Shown piece after piece: positions 1-6,812 of a stretch of 13,492 nucleotides of DNA; positions within the stretch are counted from its first letter, which is position 1; every line of letters begins with the position of its first letter. Below the pieces are notes generated by a model that saw only the letters and a program-made list of their open reading frames with translations, was not told the DNA's origin and made no database searches. The stretch spans positions 1 to 13,492 of the forward strand of contig CAZGSG010000150.1 of NCBI GenBank assembly GCA_964528095.1. The letters run 5' to 3'. Both the position numbers and the translations under genes were made by a program. Source of the DNA: CAZGSG01 sp964528095. GTDB taxonomy: Bacteria > Bacteroidota > Bacteroidia > Chitinophagales > Chitinophagaceae.

Positions 1-459
1 AAAGGGCAACAGAGAACTGGCCGCGGCGATGACCTGGATCTTTCCCTTCTGTCCTGCAAGAATAAGCCGGAGCGGCTTTTTTGTCCTCGTTTCGTATTCC
101 AATAAAGCCTGCCTGCACATACCACAGGGAGAGATGGGATGATCACTGGGGAGCGTGTCACTGTCATAACTTATTGCGAGAGTATCTATACTTACGCCTT
201 CGTACAAAGTGGCTGCATTGCCCAGTAATACCCTTTCTGCACAAATCCCGACAGGATAGGAAGCATTTTCCTGGTTGGTACCTGCTACCAGCTCGCCATT
301 GGCCAGCCGGGCCACCGCACCAACATGAAAATTGGAGTAAGGAGCGTATGCTTTTTTGGTCACCGCTCTTGCCCTGGTCAGCAAGTCCGCATCCGCCGGC
401 CTCAGCTCTGTAATATCATTATACAATTCGTACCCGAATTCAAATTTTACTTCCTTCAT
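1..459 (-). CDS. cdd: Cytidine deaminase, C-terminus cut by window edge
   Basis: Zinc-dependent deaminase converting cytidine and deoxycytidine to uridine and deoxyuridine in cytosolic pyrimidine salvage. The minus-strand frame is open from an ATG at 459 to base 1 (153 codons) with no stop, so the C-terminus lies outside the window. Both zinc motifs are visible: GICAERVLL, with zinc ligand Cys73 and catalytic Glu75, and SPCGMCRQALLE, with ligands Cys102 and Cys105. The substrate-side stretch YAPYSNFHVGA (39-49) is also typical. The last residues, SSLLPF, resemble the usual LLPFxF ending of the family, so only a few residues are probably missing. It follows lepB on the same strand, with a hairpin and one repeat element between them, so it may be read from lepB or from a weak promoter inside that gap. 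Confidence 0.93.
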   Translation of the reverse strand, partial: MKEVKFEFGYELYNDITELRPADADLLTRARAVTKKAYAPYSNFHVGAVARLANGELVAGTNQENASYPVGICAERVLLGNAATLYEGVSIDTLAISYDSDTLPSDHPISPCGMCRQALLEYETRTKKPLRLILAGQKGKIQVIAAASSLLPF

Positions 460-480
460 AGACAGGTCGTTTAAATCAAC

Positions 481-507
481 AATGCCCCGTCTTACTGACA
501 GGGCATT
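481..507. terminator. Stem-loop between lepB and cdd
   Basis: AATGCCCCGTC pairs with GACAGGGCATT around a TTACT loop, giving an 11-base stem with one C-A mismatch. It lies downstream of lepB and 22 bases upstream of the cdd ATG. It could end lepB transcripts, or sit in the cdd leader. No strong U-tract follows on the minus strand, so the terminator role is uncertain. A weak -7-like TAACTTTA lies at 508-515 on the minus strand, 22 bases after a TTTG contributed by the neighbouring repeat arm. Confidence 0.5.
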
Positions 508-533
508 TAAAGTTAGTTATTTGTGCCTGATAA

Positions 534-604
534 AATTCAAAAATCAAAATTCAAAAGCAGACCCCAATTTTCGGAGTATATTTTTGCATTTTGCATTTTG
601 AATT
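534..604. repeat. Palindromic intergenic element, copy 1
   Basis: The left arm at 534-556 starts AATTCAAAAATC. The right arm at 581-604 ends TGCATTTTGAATT and is its imperfect reverse complement. The core reads GACCCC...CGGAGT, a variant of the ACTCC...GGAGT hairpin in other copies. The right arm overlaps the lepB stop codon at 603-605. The TGCAAAA words in the arm and the GACCCC core resemble copy 4, which suggests a subfamily. Confidence 0.85.
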
Positions 605-2126
605 ATTTCACGATGCTGAACAACCGTTTCCATCTCGGTCCCTTATCCCAGCTAAACCAGATCATCCAGGCTTTTCCAACGATCCTGTCTTCGGGCACAA
701 ATCCCCAGAACCGGCTATCCTGTGATCCCATCCGGTTATCACCCATCATCCAGTAATAATCCATTTTAAAAGTATAACTGGTCACTTCTTTTCCATTCAA
801 ATAAAATTTGCCATCCTTCTGAACGAAATCATTTTGTTCATATACACGTATGGCCCGTTCGTAAACTGAGTAATTTTCTGGTGTAAGCGTCAGTGAAGCG
901 CCTTTCCTCGGTATCCAGATCTTGCCATAGTTGTCCTGTGACCATTTATGTAATGTATCATATGGGAATATTTGTAATGATGGTGTGTCGAGGTATAAGG
1001 GAACGATGCTTTCCACTACGGTCGATTTTTCCAGGATGCCTTTTTCTTTTTCTGTAAGGAATATTTCGTATTGCCGGTTGCCCCTGTCTGAAAGGTCAGA
1101 ACTGCGTTCTCCTTCATTGATCAATATTCCCATATCAGTAAGAAATTCCTTATCGAGCGTAAGATTGGGTTTTACCGTGACCAGGTATGCCCTGTCTGAA
1201 TAAGGAGGAATAGTCTGCGCTTTACCATCTATGAACACGGTACCCTTTATGATCTCTAATGTATCGCCGGCCACACCTACACATCTTTTGATATAATTAT
1301 CCGTTTTATCAACGGGGTGTACCACGATCGGCTTAAGCTCGTCTGTTTGCCAGACTCTTTCACGGCCCATTGCCCTTACAAAATCATAATACGGTTGCGC
1401 TGATTCATATCCTACTTTATGGATCACCGTGTCACCTGCCGGGAAATTAAATACGACCACATCTCCTCTTTTAGGTGCAGAAGCGAACCAGCGTATATAG
1501 GGGAGCTTGATCAGTTCTGAATAGGATTTGCCATCCGTGATCGGCATATAATTATGTACAAATGGAACTGATAGCGGTGTATTAGGAATACGGGGTCCGT
1601 AGCTCAGTTTACTTACAAATAAAAAATCTCTTACCAGCAAGGTCTTTTCCATCGACCCTGATGGGATGGTGTATGCCTCAAATATAAACGTGCGGATCAA
1701 TGTAGCGGCTACGATCGCGAAAATGGCCGCATCCACCCACTCGCGCCAGCCTGGTTTTTTATGTTTGGCCGCAGCCGCCGCTCCAATAAATTTTGTATCG
1801 GGTTGTGCCGCCAGCCAGGGAAAATAAAATGGGGCGAATAAAGAAGCCATTGTATGATGTCCAAAGGAAAACTTGCCAAATACCTTCGTGAATTCGATGA
1901 ATATACCGGGAGTAATAAACCAGCCGACCACCGGGATCAGTTGCCAGAAAACCCAATGCTTGGGCCGTTGAGCGATCTCCTGCATGACCCAGGTATTATA
2001 AAATGGTACAAACGCCTTCCATCCGGGCTGCCCTGCTTTGGCAAAAAGTTTAGCCAATCCAAATGAGGGCAGAAAAACAAGCAAAGTGCCGATAAGATAA
2101 ACGATAAACAAATGTTGTAATGGCAT
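603..2126 (-). CDS. lepB: Signal peptidase I with N-terminal membrane extension
   Basis: Membrane serine protease (family S26) that removes signal peptides from secreted preproteins. The S26 motifs are all present: IPSGSM with catalytic Ser158, YIKRCVGVAGD with the general base Lys280, and GDNRMGSQDSR at 462-472. Residues 1 to about 110 form an extra hydrophobic domain with probable membrane segments near 5-27 and 58-80. It resembles the DUF5684-type domain that precedes some Bacteroidota signal peptidases (from memory, not searched). A further membrane segment at about 131-150 leads into the catalytic domain. At 507 residues it is much longer than E. coli LepB (324), partly because of about 170 residues inserted between the lysine box and the GDN box. 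The ATG at 2126 has no clear Shine-Dalgarno. The TAA stop lies inside repeat copy 1. Confidence 0.95.
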   Translation of the reverse strand: MPLQHLFIVYLIGTLLVFLPSFGLAKLFAKAGQPGWKAFVPFYNTWVMQEIAQRPKHWVFWQLIPVVGWFITPGIFIEFTKVFGKFSFGHHTMASLFAPFYFPWLAAQPDTKFIGAAAAAKHKKPGWREWVDAAIFAIVAATLIRTFIFEAYTIPSGSMEKTLLVRDFLFVSKLSYGPRIPNTPLSVPFVHNYMPITDGKSYSELIKLPYIRWFASAPKRGDVVVFNFPAGDTVIHKVGYESAQPYYDFVRAMGRERVWQTDELKPIVVHPVDKTDNYIKRCVGVAGDTLEIIKGTVFIDGKAQTIPPYSDRAYLVTVKPNLTLDKEFLTDMGILINEGERSSDLSDRGNRQYEIFLTEKEKGILEKSTVVESIVPLYLDTPSLQIFPYDTLHKWSQDNYGKIWIPRKGASLTLTPENYSVYERAIRVYEQNDFVQKDGKFYLNGKEVTSYTFKMDYYWMMGDNRMGSQDSRFWGFVPEDRIVGKAWMIWFSWDKGPRWKRLFSIVK

Positions 2127-2158
2127 GTAGCGGTATTTATTGAAAAAACAAACTAATT

Positions 2159-2210
2159 AATTCAAAAGTCAAAATTAAAAATTAAAAAATGCACCCTGAA
2201 AAGCAGGTGC
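2159..2210. repeat. Half palindromic element, copy 2
   Basis: The left arm begins AATTCAAAAGTCAAAATT and is followed by a hairpin, GCACC(C)TG AAAAG CAGGTGC, at 2191-2210. The arm is identical over about 32 bases to the half element at 6762. The matching right arm is absent or badly decayed (2224-2243 is only loosely similar). Unlike most copies, it lies upstream of a gene, 33 bases before the lepB start. Confidence 0.75.
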
Positions 2211-2341
2211 CGTTTTCGAATCTTCCATTTCTAATTTTATTCAACTCAGCTGTGCAAATTTCGACGTTCCAGTGTTCCGTGACCGTTAAACTTTCTTCAA
2301 ATTAGGCGTAAGCCCCTGTTTTTACCGGTAAACACCTTTCA

Positions 2342-2426
2342 AATTCAAAAGTAAAAATTCAAAATTCAAAAACGCACTCCGGTTTTCGGAGTATATTTTT
2401 GAATTTTTACTTTTGAATTTTGAATT
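2342..2426. repeat. Palindromic intergenic element, copy 3
   Basis: Arms at 2342-2372 and 2396-2426 both contain AATTCAAAAGTAAAAATTC or its complement. They flank the perfect core hairpin ACTCCGGTTTTCGGAGT (2376-2392). The right end is 3 bases from the stop of the sigma-54 regulator, so transcripts of that gene would end in this long RNA hairpin. Confidence 0.9.
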
Positions 2427-2429
2427 CTC

Positions 2430-3590
2430 TCAACGAGGCATTACATAGCTATGCACATCCTCTACCGTGATCGTCTTGGCAGAAAGGATGACCAGTCGCT
2501 CAACAACGTTACGCAATTCCCGGATATTACCTGTCCAGTTATACTCCTGCAGTAAACGGATCGCATCCGCGTCAATGTCTTTTTTGGCTATGCCGTAGTC
2601 AGAACAAATATCATCCAGGAACTGGTCTACCAGCATCGGTATATCATCACGTCGTTCGTTGAGTGCTGGTACATGGATCAGGATCACGCTCAGGCGGTGA
2701 TATAAATCAAGCCGGAAATTTTTCTCTTCTACTTCTTTCAGCAGATCTTTGTTCGTCGCAGCTATCACCCGTACATCTACATTGATGTCTTTGTCTGCTC
2801 CCACTCTTGTTATTTTTCCTTCCTGCAAAGCGCGCAATACTTTTGCCTGCGCGTTCAGGCTCATATCTCCTATTTCATCCAGGAATAATGTGCCGGTATT
2901 CGCCTGTTCAAACTTTCCTATCCGTTGTTTAATAGCTGAAGTAAAAGATCCTTTTTCATGTCCGAAAAGCTCGCTTTCGATCAGTTCTGTTGGAATGGCG
3001 GCGCAATTGACCTCTACAAGCGGTCCGCCTGAGCGATTACTTTTTTCGTGCACCCATCTTGCCACCAATTCCTTTCCAACGCCATTTTCGCCTGTTATCA
3101 GGATCCTGGCCTCGGTGGGTGCCACTTTATCGATGGTATCCTTGATCTTTTGTATGGGAGCCGACCCCCCGATCATTTCCTGCACACGGCTTACTTTTCT
3201 TTTCAGCACCTTTGTCTCTGTCACGAGACTGTTACGCTCCATAGCGTTCCGGATGGTGATCAGGAGGCGGTTCAGATCAGGCGGCTTGGAAATATAATCG
3301 TATGCCCCTTTTTTGACCGCTTCAACCGCTGTTTCAATATTGCCATGACCCGAGATCATAATAATAGGGATATCCGGGTTAATTTCTCCTGCTTTCTGCA
3401 AAAACTCAATCCCGTCAAGTTTTGGCATTTTGATATCGCACAATACAACATCATATGCCTTTTCCCTGAATTTTTTCAGCCCTTCTTCGCCGTCGGATGC
3501 CTCCTCCAGTTTATATCCCTCAAAAGAGAGGATTTCGATAAGGGTCTTACGAATCGCTTTTTCATCATCAATGATCAATATATCAGGCAT
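2430..3590 (-). CDS. Sigma-54 response regulator lacking HTH domain
   Basis: Two-component response regulator of the NtrC class. It has a receiver domain at 1 to about 120 (acidic pair Asp8/Asp9, phospho-acceptor Asp52 in VVLCDIKMPKLDG, Ser80, Lys102). An AAA+ domain at about 143-375 has Walker A GENGVGKE (167-174), Walker B GTLFLDE (233-239), arginine-finger region FRLDLYHR (around 293-299) and sensor II WTGNIRELR (Arg357). The sigma-54 contact loop reads GSFTSA (214-219) rather than GAFTGA. The protein stops at residue 386, just after the AAA+ domain, so the usual C-terminal Fis-type DNA-binding domain is missing. From memory, similar HTH-less regulators of about 385-390 residues are common in Bacteroidota, so this need not be a recent truncation. 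No sensor kinase lies next to it. Confidence 0.93.
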   Translation of the reverse strand: MPDILIIDDEKAIRKTLIEILSFEGYKLEEASDGEEGLKKFREKAYDVVLCDIKMPKLDGIEFLQKAGEINPDIPIIMISGHGNIETAVEAVKKGAYDYISKPPDLNRLLITIRNAMERNSLVTETKVLKRKVSRVQEMIGGSAPIQKIKDTIDKVAPTEARILITGENGVGKELVARWVHEKSNRSGGPLVEVNCAAIPTELIESELFGHEKGSFTSAIKQRIGKFEQANTGTLFLDEIGDMSLNAQAKVLRALQEGKITRVGADKDINVDVRVIAATNKDLLKEVEEKNFRLDLYHRLSVILIHVPALNERRDDIPMLVDQFLDDICSDYGIAKKDIDADAIRLLQEYNWTGNIRELRNVVERLVILSAKTITVEDVHSYVMPR

Positions 3591-3609
3591 GTAAAAATAA
3601 TTTGTGCCG

Positions 3610-3617
3610 CAAAAGTA
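3610..3617 (-). promoter_or_regulatory. -7 box upstream of sigma-54 regulator
   Basis: The minus strand reads TACTTTTGCGGC, an exact TAnnTTTG Bacteroidota -7 element. It lies 19 bases before the regulator ATG, which would give a leader of about 13 bases. No good -33 TTTG is at the right spacing. The flanking GCGGC also follows the box upstream of pdhB. Confidence 0.55.
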
Positions 3618-3700
3618 AGGATAAGCGGCCAGCCGGAAATTGGGATAATTTTTTAAAGGAAGGAAACAAGGACAGGAAGAAAGGAGGCCTGAAAATAATA

Positions 3701-3724
3701 GAGGCCGGATAGAAATCCAGCCTC
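3701..3724. terminator. Hairpin in the pdhB-regulator gap
   Basis: GAGGCCGGAT pairs with ATCCAGCCTC around AGAA, a 10-base stem with one mismatch. T-rich sequence follows on both strands: GCTTTTAAAA on plus and TATTATTTTC on minus. It could be a second terminator, or the 3' end of a short transcript in this gap. Confidence 0.4.
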
Positions 3725-3839
3725 GCTTTTAAAATCCAATATCCTATGAAAAACCAGAACAAAGATGCATTATTATACCCAAAACGTTGCATGGATACAG
3801 TAAAAAATTATTAAGAGTATTTTTACTAATGCCTTAATA

Positions 3840-3869
3840 ACGAAGCCGGTATTAAAATACCGGCTTCGT
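3840..3869 (-). terminator. Probable terminator of pdhB
   Basis: A perfect 13-base stem, ACGAAGCCGGTAT with ATACCGGCTTCGT, encloses a four-base loop. It lies 27 bases beyond the pdhB stop. On the minus strand it is followed by TATTAAGG, a weak U-tract, so intrinsic termination is likely but not certain. Confidence 0.7.
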
Positions 3870-3895
3870 AGAATTTATTACAAAAAAGTGGGTAA

Positions 3896-4885
3896 TTATT
3901 TCCTCATGTACATCACGTCCTTCACCAATTTTACTGTTCTTGGTACATCGGGTAATGCAGCAGCTACAAGATTAGGCGCATAGTGCAGCGGCGCATCGGC
4001 AGCAGTGATTCTCCTGATCGGCGCATCCAGATAATCAAAGCCTTCTTTCTGTATCTGGTAAGTGATCTCTGATGAAACAGAAGCAAATGGCCATTGTTCT
4101 TCTACAATCACTAAACGATTGGTCTTTTTTACACTTTCCAGGATCGTTTTCCAATCCAGCGGACGGATCGTGCGAAGATCGATCACTTCAGCGCTGATAT
4201 TCTCTTTTTCCAGTTCGGCGGCTGCCCCTAATGCAACTTTCATCATTTTATTGAAAGAAACAATGGTCACATCGGTGCCCTGTCTTTTTACATCCGCCTT
4301 ACCCAACTCTATATAATACTCCTCGTCAGGAATGTCACTTTTTTCACCATACATCACTTCACTTTCCATGAACATAACGGGATCTTCTTCATACCGGATG
4401 GCCTGTTTCAGCAATCCCTTGGCATCATAACCATTGCTGGGTGACACCACTTTTATTCCGGGAATATTTGCATACAAGCTTTCAAACGCGGTGGAATGTT
4501 GTGCACCTAACTGCCCAGCCGATCCATTGCCGCCTCTGAAAACGATCGGGCAGGATACCTGTCCCCCGCTCATTGCAAGCATTTTGCTGGCGGTATTCAG
4601 GATCTGGTCCAATGCGAGTACCGCAAAATTCCAGGTCATGAATTCGACAATCGGGCGTAATCCATTTTGAGCAGCTCCCACTCCCACTGCTGTAAAGCCT
4701 AATTCTGAAATAGGCGTATCTATTACCCGCTTCGGACCGAATTCGGCCAGCATTCCCTGGCTTACTTTATAGGCACCATTATACTCGGCCACTTCCTCTC
4801 CCATCAAAAACACACGTTCATCTCTTCTCATTTCTTCGTTCATTGCTTCCCGAATAGCTTCCCTAAACGCAATTGATCTTGCCAT
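3896..4885 (-). CDS. pdhB: Pyruvate dehydrogenase E1 component, beta subunit
   Basis: Beta subunit of the heterotetrameric thiamine-diphosphate E1 of pyruvate dehydrogenase, which decarboxylates pyruvate and passes the acetyl group to lipoyl-E2 in the cytosol. The 329-residue length is normal for the family. Recognisable stretches are GEEVAEYNGAYKVSQG (29-44), PISELGFTAVGVGAA with Glu61 at the cofactor, and FRGGNGSAGQLGAQHST with His130. The C-terminal transketolase-type domain contains IDLRTIRPLDW and VEEQWPFASVSSEI. Related beta subunits of branched-chain 2-oxoacid dehydrogenases look similar, but the sequence style fits PdhB best. No alpha subunit or E2 gene is adjacent, so the complex is encoded at separate loci. 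Confidence 0.92.
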   Translation of the reverse strand: MARSIAFREAIREAMNEEMRRDERVFLMGEEVAEYNGAYKVSQGMLAEFGPKRVIDTPISELGFTAVGVGAAQNGLRPIVEFMTWNFAVLALDQILNTASKMLAMSGGQVSCPIVFRGGNGSAGQLGAQHSTAFESLYANIPGIKVVSPSNGYDAKGLLKQAIRYEEDPVMFMESEVMYGEKSDIPDEEYYIELGKADVKRQGTDVTIVSFNKMMKVALGAAAELEKENISAEVIDLRTIRPLDWKTILESVKKTNRLVIVEEQWPFASVSSEITYQIQKEGFDYLDAPIRRITAADAPLHYAPNLVAAALPDVPRTVKLVKDVMYMRK

Positions 4886-4909
4886 TAGTTATTTCAGTTT
4901 TAAGAGCCG

Positions 4910-4917
4910 CAAAAATA
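4910..4917 (-). promoter_or_regulatory. -7 box upstream of pdhB
   Basis: The minus strand reads TATTTTTGCGGC, an exact TAnnTTTG box, 24 bases before the pdhB ATG. This would give a leader of about 18 bases. The -33 side is poor (TTTTA-like only). Confidence 0.55.
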
Positions 4918-4959
4918 AGCGAGACCGGGGATAAAACCTAAAATGGAAGAAACAGGTGG

Positions 4960-5044
4960 AATTCAAAATTAAAAATGCAAAATTCAAAAACAGACCCCAG
5001 CAATCGGAGAGTATTTTTGAATTTTGCATTTTTAATTTTGAATT
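4960..5044. repeat. Palindromic intergenic element, copy 4
   Basis: The arms at 4960-4990 and 5014-5044 are perfect 31-base inverted repeats, beginning AATTCAAAATTAAAAATGC. The 23-base centre contains GACCCC and CGGAGAGT. It is the best preserved copy. Its right end is one base from the stop codon of the lipoprotein gene. Confidence 0.92.
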
Positions 5045-5045
5045 A

Positions 5046-5702
5046 TCAATAGTTGGCGTTCGGCCTGCAATCCATCATCGCCTGTTGCCATTCCTGTTTT
5101 TGAAACTCAGCGGCAGTAAGCCTGTTAGCTTCAGGATAAGTGAATTTTGCTGCCACTTTATTGGTCATGCATTCGCAATAAGATGTAGCTTGTTGCAGCG
5201 TCAGTCCCTGCGCCTGTTGCGCGCTGGGCACACATTGATTCATGAAGGTTTGTTTTTGCTGATAGGTCCAGCCACCGCCTGCAGGTTGATCACCACCTGT
5301 ATAATCTCCGCCACCGTCATTCCTGACAGGAACATCGCCGCCATTTATATCACCACCGGTACCCTGCATACACTCACGAACCGCCCGCTCTCCTTCTGCT
5401 TTGCCTCCCACCCTGTCCGCTTCTGCAAGACTGGCGTATTTTTTCTCCAGGTTTTCCAGTACACATGAACAAACCTGCTTTGGATTACCCACAGCCTCTC
5501 CAAGACCGGTTGTACAATCATTCATAAATTTATCACGGTCCTGTGTGGCCCATCCATTTCCACCTTTCTTCGGTCCATTGTTTCCTCCGTTGTTGCCTCC
5601 GAAGAGACCGCCGCCACCTTCTTCTGTTTTTTTAGGATTATTATTGTTACATCCTACAGCCAAAAAGGCCGCCGCTAATAAAAGAACAGTTAATTTTTTC
5701 AT
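5046..5702 (-). CDS. Lipoprotein with duplicated four-cysteine domain
   Basis: A 218-residue protein of unknown function. The N-terminus is a lipoprotein signal peptide, with hydrophobic residues 5-15 and lipobox LAVGC placing the lipidated cysteine at 18. A Gly/Asn-rich linker (about 28-50) precedes two similar domains. Repeat one starts GWATQDRDKFMNDC and has Cys63, Cys78, Cys80 and Cys111. Repeat two starts GWTYQQKQTFMNQC and has Cys157, Cys176, Cys178 and Cys212. Each therefore has a C...CxC...C pattern, probably forming two disulfides outside the cytoplasm. A second Gly/Asp-rich linker (about 114-144) joins them. The duplication and lipoprotein nature are read directly; ligand and partner are unknown. 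The gene is divergent from ypdA, with 86 bases between the starts. A weak promoter match (TTG, 20 bases, TTATTTTG) lies upstream. Confidence 0.85.
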   Translation of the reverse strand: MKKLTVLLLAAAFLAVGCNNNNPKKTEEGGGGLFGGNNGGNNGPKKGGNGWATQDRDKFMNDCTTGLGEAVGNPKQVCSCVLENLEKKYASLAEADRVGGKAEGERAVRECMQGTGGDINGGDVPVRNDGGGDYTGGDQPAGGGWTYQQKQTFMNQCVPSAQQAQGLTLQQATSYCECMTNKVAAKFTYPEANRLTAAEFQKQEWQQAMMDCRPNANY

Positions 5703-5777
5703 GTCTGGTAATTTAAATATTTATGTCAAAATAAGCGAGCGCAACAGCGTATAGCAATACTCAATTTGGTGTATCCT

Positions 5778-5785
5778 TATCTTTG
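5778..5785 (+). promoter_or_regulatory. -7 box at the ypdA start
   Basis: TATCTTTG matches TAnnTTTG exactly and ends only 3 bases before the ATG at 5789. If used, transcription would begin at or very near the start codon, giving a leaderless or near-leaderless message. No correctly spaced -33 TTTG is seen (a TTTG at 5765-5768 is too close). Confidence 0.45.
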
Positions 5786-5788
5786 CGA

Positions 5789-6781
5789 ATGACTACACTA
5801 CATTTTCCAGTACTGATTATTGGGGCAGGACCCATAGGACTCGCATGCGGAATTGAAGCGAAAAAAGCAGGACTTGATCATGTGATATTGGATAAAGGGT
5901 GCCTCGTAAATTCCATTTACAATTATCCTGTTAATATGACTTTCTTCTCTACATCAGAAAGATTAGAGATCGGGGAAATTCCATTTGTATCCAATAATCC
6001 AAAGCCTGTACGCGCTGAAGCACTGGAATATTATCGCCGGGTTGTAACCACGTATCAACTCAATACACGTTTGTTTGAAGAAGTCATATCCGTGCAACCT
6101 CAGTCAACAGATCCTTCAACAACAAACTTCCTTGTAGTTACTGACAAGCATAAGTATACAGCCGATCATATTATTATTGCGACAGGTTTTTATGATATCC
6201 CCTATTTACTGAATGTACCGGGAGAAGAACTTCCTAAAGTAACCCACTATTATAAGGAACCACATTTTTATGCTTTTCAAAAAGTGATCGTGGTAGGTGC
6301 GCAAAACTCATCGGTGGATGCGGCATTGGAAACATGGAGAAAAGGCGCCGAAGTCACTATGGTGATCAGACAGGCAGAGATCGGTCAACGGGTGAAATAC
6401 TGGGTAAGACCGGATATCCTCAACCGGATCAACGAAGGTTCCATCAAGGCGTACTACCAATCCTCTATTAAAGAAATCCGTGAACACGAAGTAGTGATCG
6501 AAACACCACAGGGCATTATCACACTCGAAAATGATCGTGTCATTGCCGCAACAGGTTATCAGCCCGATCTTGGTTTTCTGAGAAGAACGGGTATTGACCT
6601 GTCAAACGACGATATCATGTGTCCATCTATTAATAATGATACACACGAAACAAGTGTAAAGAATATTTTCCTGGCCGGGGTTATTTGTGGCGGAATGAAT
6701 ACGCATCGGTTGTTTATAGAAAACTCGAGGGAACATGCGAAGAAGATCATTACCTCGATTAAATTCAAAAGTCAAAATTAA
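5789..6781 (+). CDS. ypdA: YpdA-family FAD/NAD(P) oxidoreductase
   Basis: Flavoprotein of the YpdA/Bdr family, whose Firmicutes members act as NADPH-dependent bacillithiol disulfide reductases. The FAD-binding motif GAGPIG is at 12-17. Family stretches CLVNSIYNYPVNMTFFSTSERLEIG (38-62, shown as key words VNSIY and FFSTSE) and NPKPVRAEALEYYR follow. The second nucleotide-binding motif VVGAQNSSVDAAL is at 158-170, and IFLAGVICGGMNTH lies near the C-terminus. The position corresponding to the active-site Cys14 of staphylococcal YpdA is Ile16 here; the nearest cysteine is Cys20. Bacillithiol disulfide reduction by the described mechanism is therefore doubtful. ATG 5789 is preferred over an in-frame TTG at 5783 because the FAD motif is then at the usual distance. 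The last residues, KFKSQN, and the stop come from a repeat element. Confidence 0.88.
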   Translation: MTTLHFPVLIIGAGPIGLACGIEAKKAGLDHVILDKGCLVNSIYNYPVNMTFFSTSERLEIGEIPFVSNNPKPVRAEALEYYRRVVTTYQLNTRLFEEVISVQPQSTDPSTTNFLVVTDKHKYTADHIIIATGFYDIPYLLNVPGEELPKVTHYYKEPHFYAFQKVIVVGAQNSSVDAALETWRKGAEVTMVIRQAEIGQRVKYWVRPDILNRINEGSIKAYYQSSIKEIREHEVVIETPQGIITLENDRVIAATGYQPDLGFLRRTGIDLSNDDIMCPSINNDTHETSVKNIFLAGVICGGMNTHRLFIENSREHAKKIITSIKFKSQN

Positions 6782-6812
6782 AAATTAAAAAATGAACTCC
6801 GGTTTTCGGAGT
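6762..6812. repeat. Half palindromic element at 3' end of ypdA
   Basis: The arm begins AATTCAAAAGTCAAAATT and is followed by the perfect hairpin ACTCCGGTTTTCGGAGT (6796-6812). No right arm follows directly. The arm encodes the end of YpdA, including its TAA stop at 6779-6781. Its reverse complement occurs at 7156-7186 at the end of the facing gene. Confidence 0.85.

Larger units (their letters stand above)
2127..2429. other. Intergenic region between regulator and lepB
   Basis: This 303-base gap holds a half repeat element (2159-2210), a complete element (2342-2426), and about 130 bases between them. That middle stretch contains a perfect 12-base palindrome, TTTACCGGTAAA, at 2321-2332. No gene, and no remnant of an HTH domain continuing the neighbouring regulator, was recognised on the minus strand. 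A lepB promoter should lie here, but no exact TAnnTTTG box was found close to its start. Confidence 0.6.
3591..3895. other. Intergenic region between pdhB and regulator
   Basis: This 305-base gap carries two hairpins, at 3840-3869 and 3701-3724, and a minus-strand -7 box at 3610-3617. A 22-codon plus-strand reading frame from the ATG at 3747 is too short to support. The stretch between the two hairpins (about 3725-3839) has no recognised content. It carries none of the AT-rich palindromic elements found in most other gaps. Confidence 0.6.

Noticed and set aside
2321..2332. Palindrome TTTACCGGTAAA as an operator of lepB
   Set aside because: It is nearly 200 bases upstream of lepB with no promoter nearby, and a single 12-base palindrome in AT-rich DNA is weak evidence.
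2342..2430. Repeat copy 3 as the cause of a truncated sigma-54 regulator
   Set aside because: No HTH remnant is visible downstream in the reading direction, and HTH-less regulators of this length are, from memory, usual in Bacteroidota.
3048..3656. A 202-codon plus-strand frame opposite the sigma-54 regulator
   Set aside because: It is antisense to clear receiver and AAA+ motifs and has no recognisable domain of its own.
3583..3792. A 69-codon minus-strand hydrophobic reading frame upstream of the sigma-54 regulator
   Set aside because: It runs through a hairpin and the promoter-like box and overlaps the regulator start. Its composition looks like translated AT-rich noncoding DNA.
3747..3815. 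A 22-codon plus-strand frame starting MKNQNKDALL
   Set aside because: It is too short, has no recognisable feature, and no promoter or conservation can be shown.
4956..5468. A 170-codon plus-strand frame opposite the lipoprotein gene
   Set aside because: It begins inside repeat copy 4 and is antisense to a well-supported gene with signal peptide and domain duplication.
5783..5788. TTG at 5783 as the start of ypdA
   Set aside because: It lies inside the -7 box TATCTTTG; the ATG at 5789 places the FAD motif at the usual distance.
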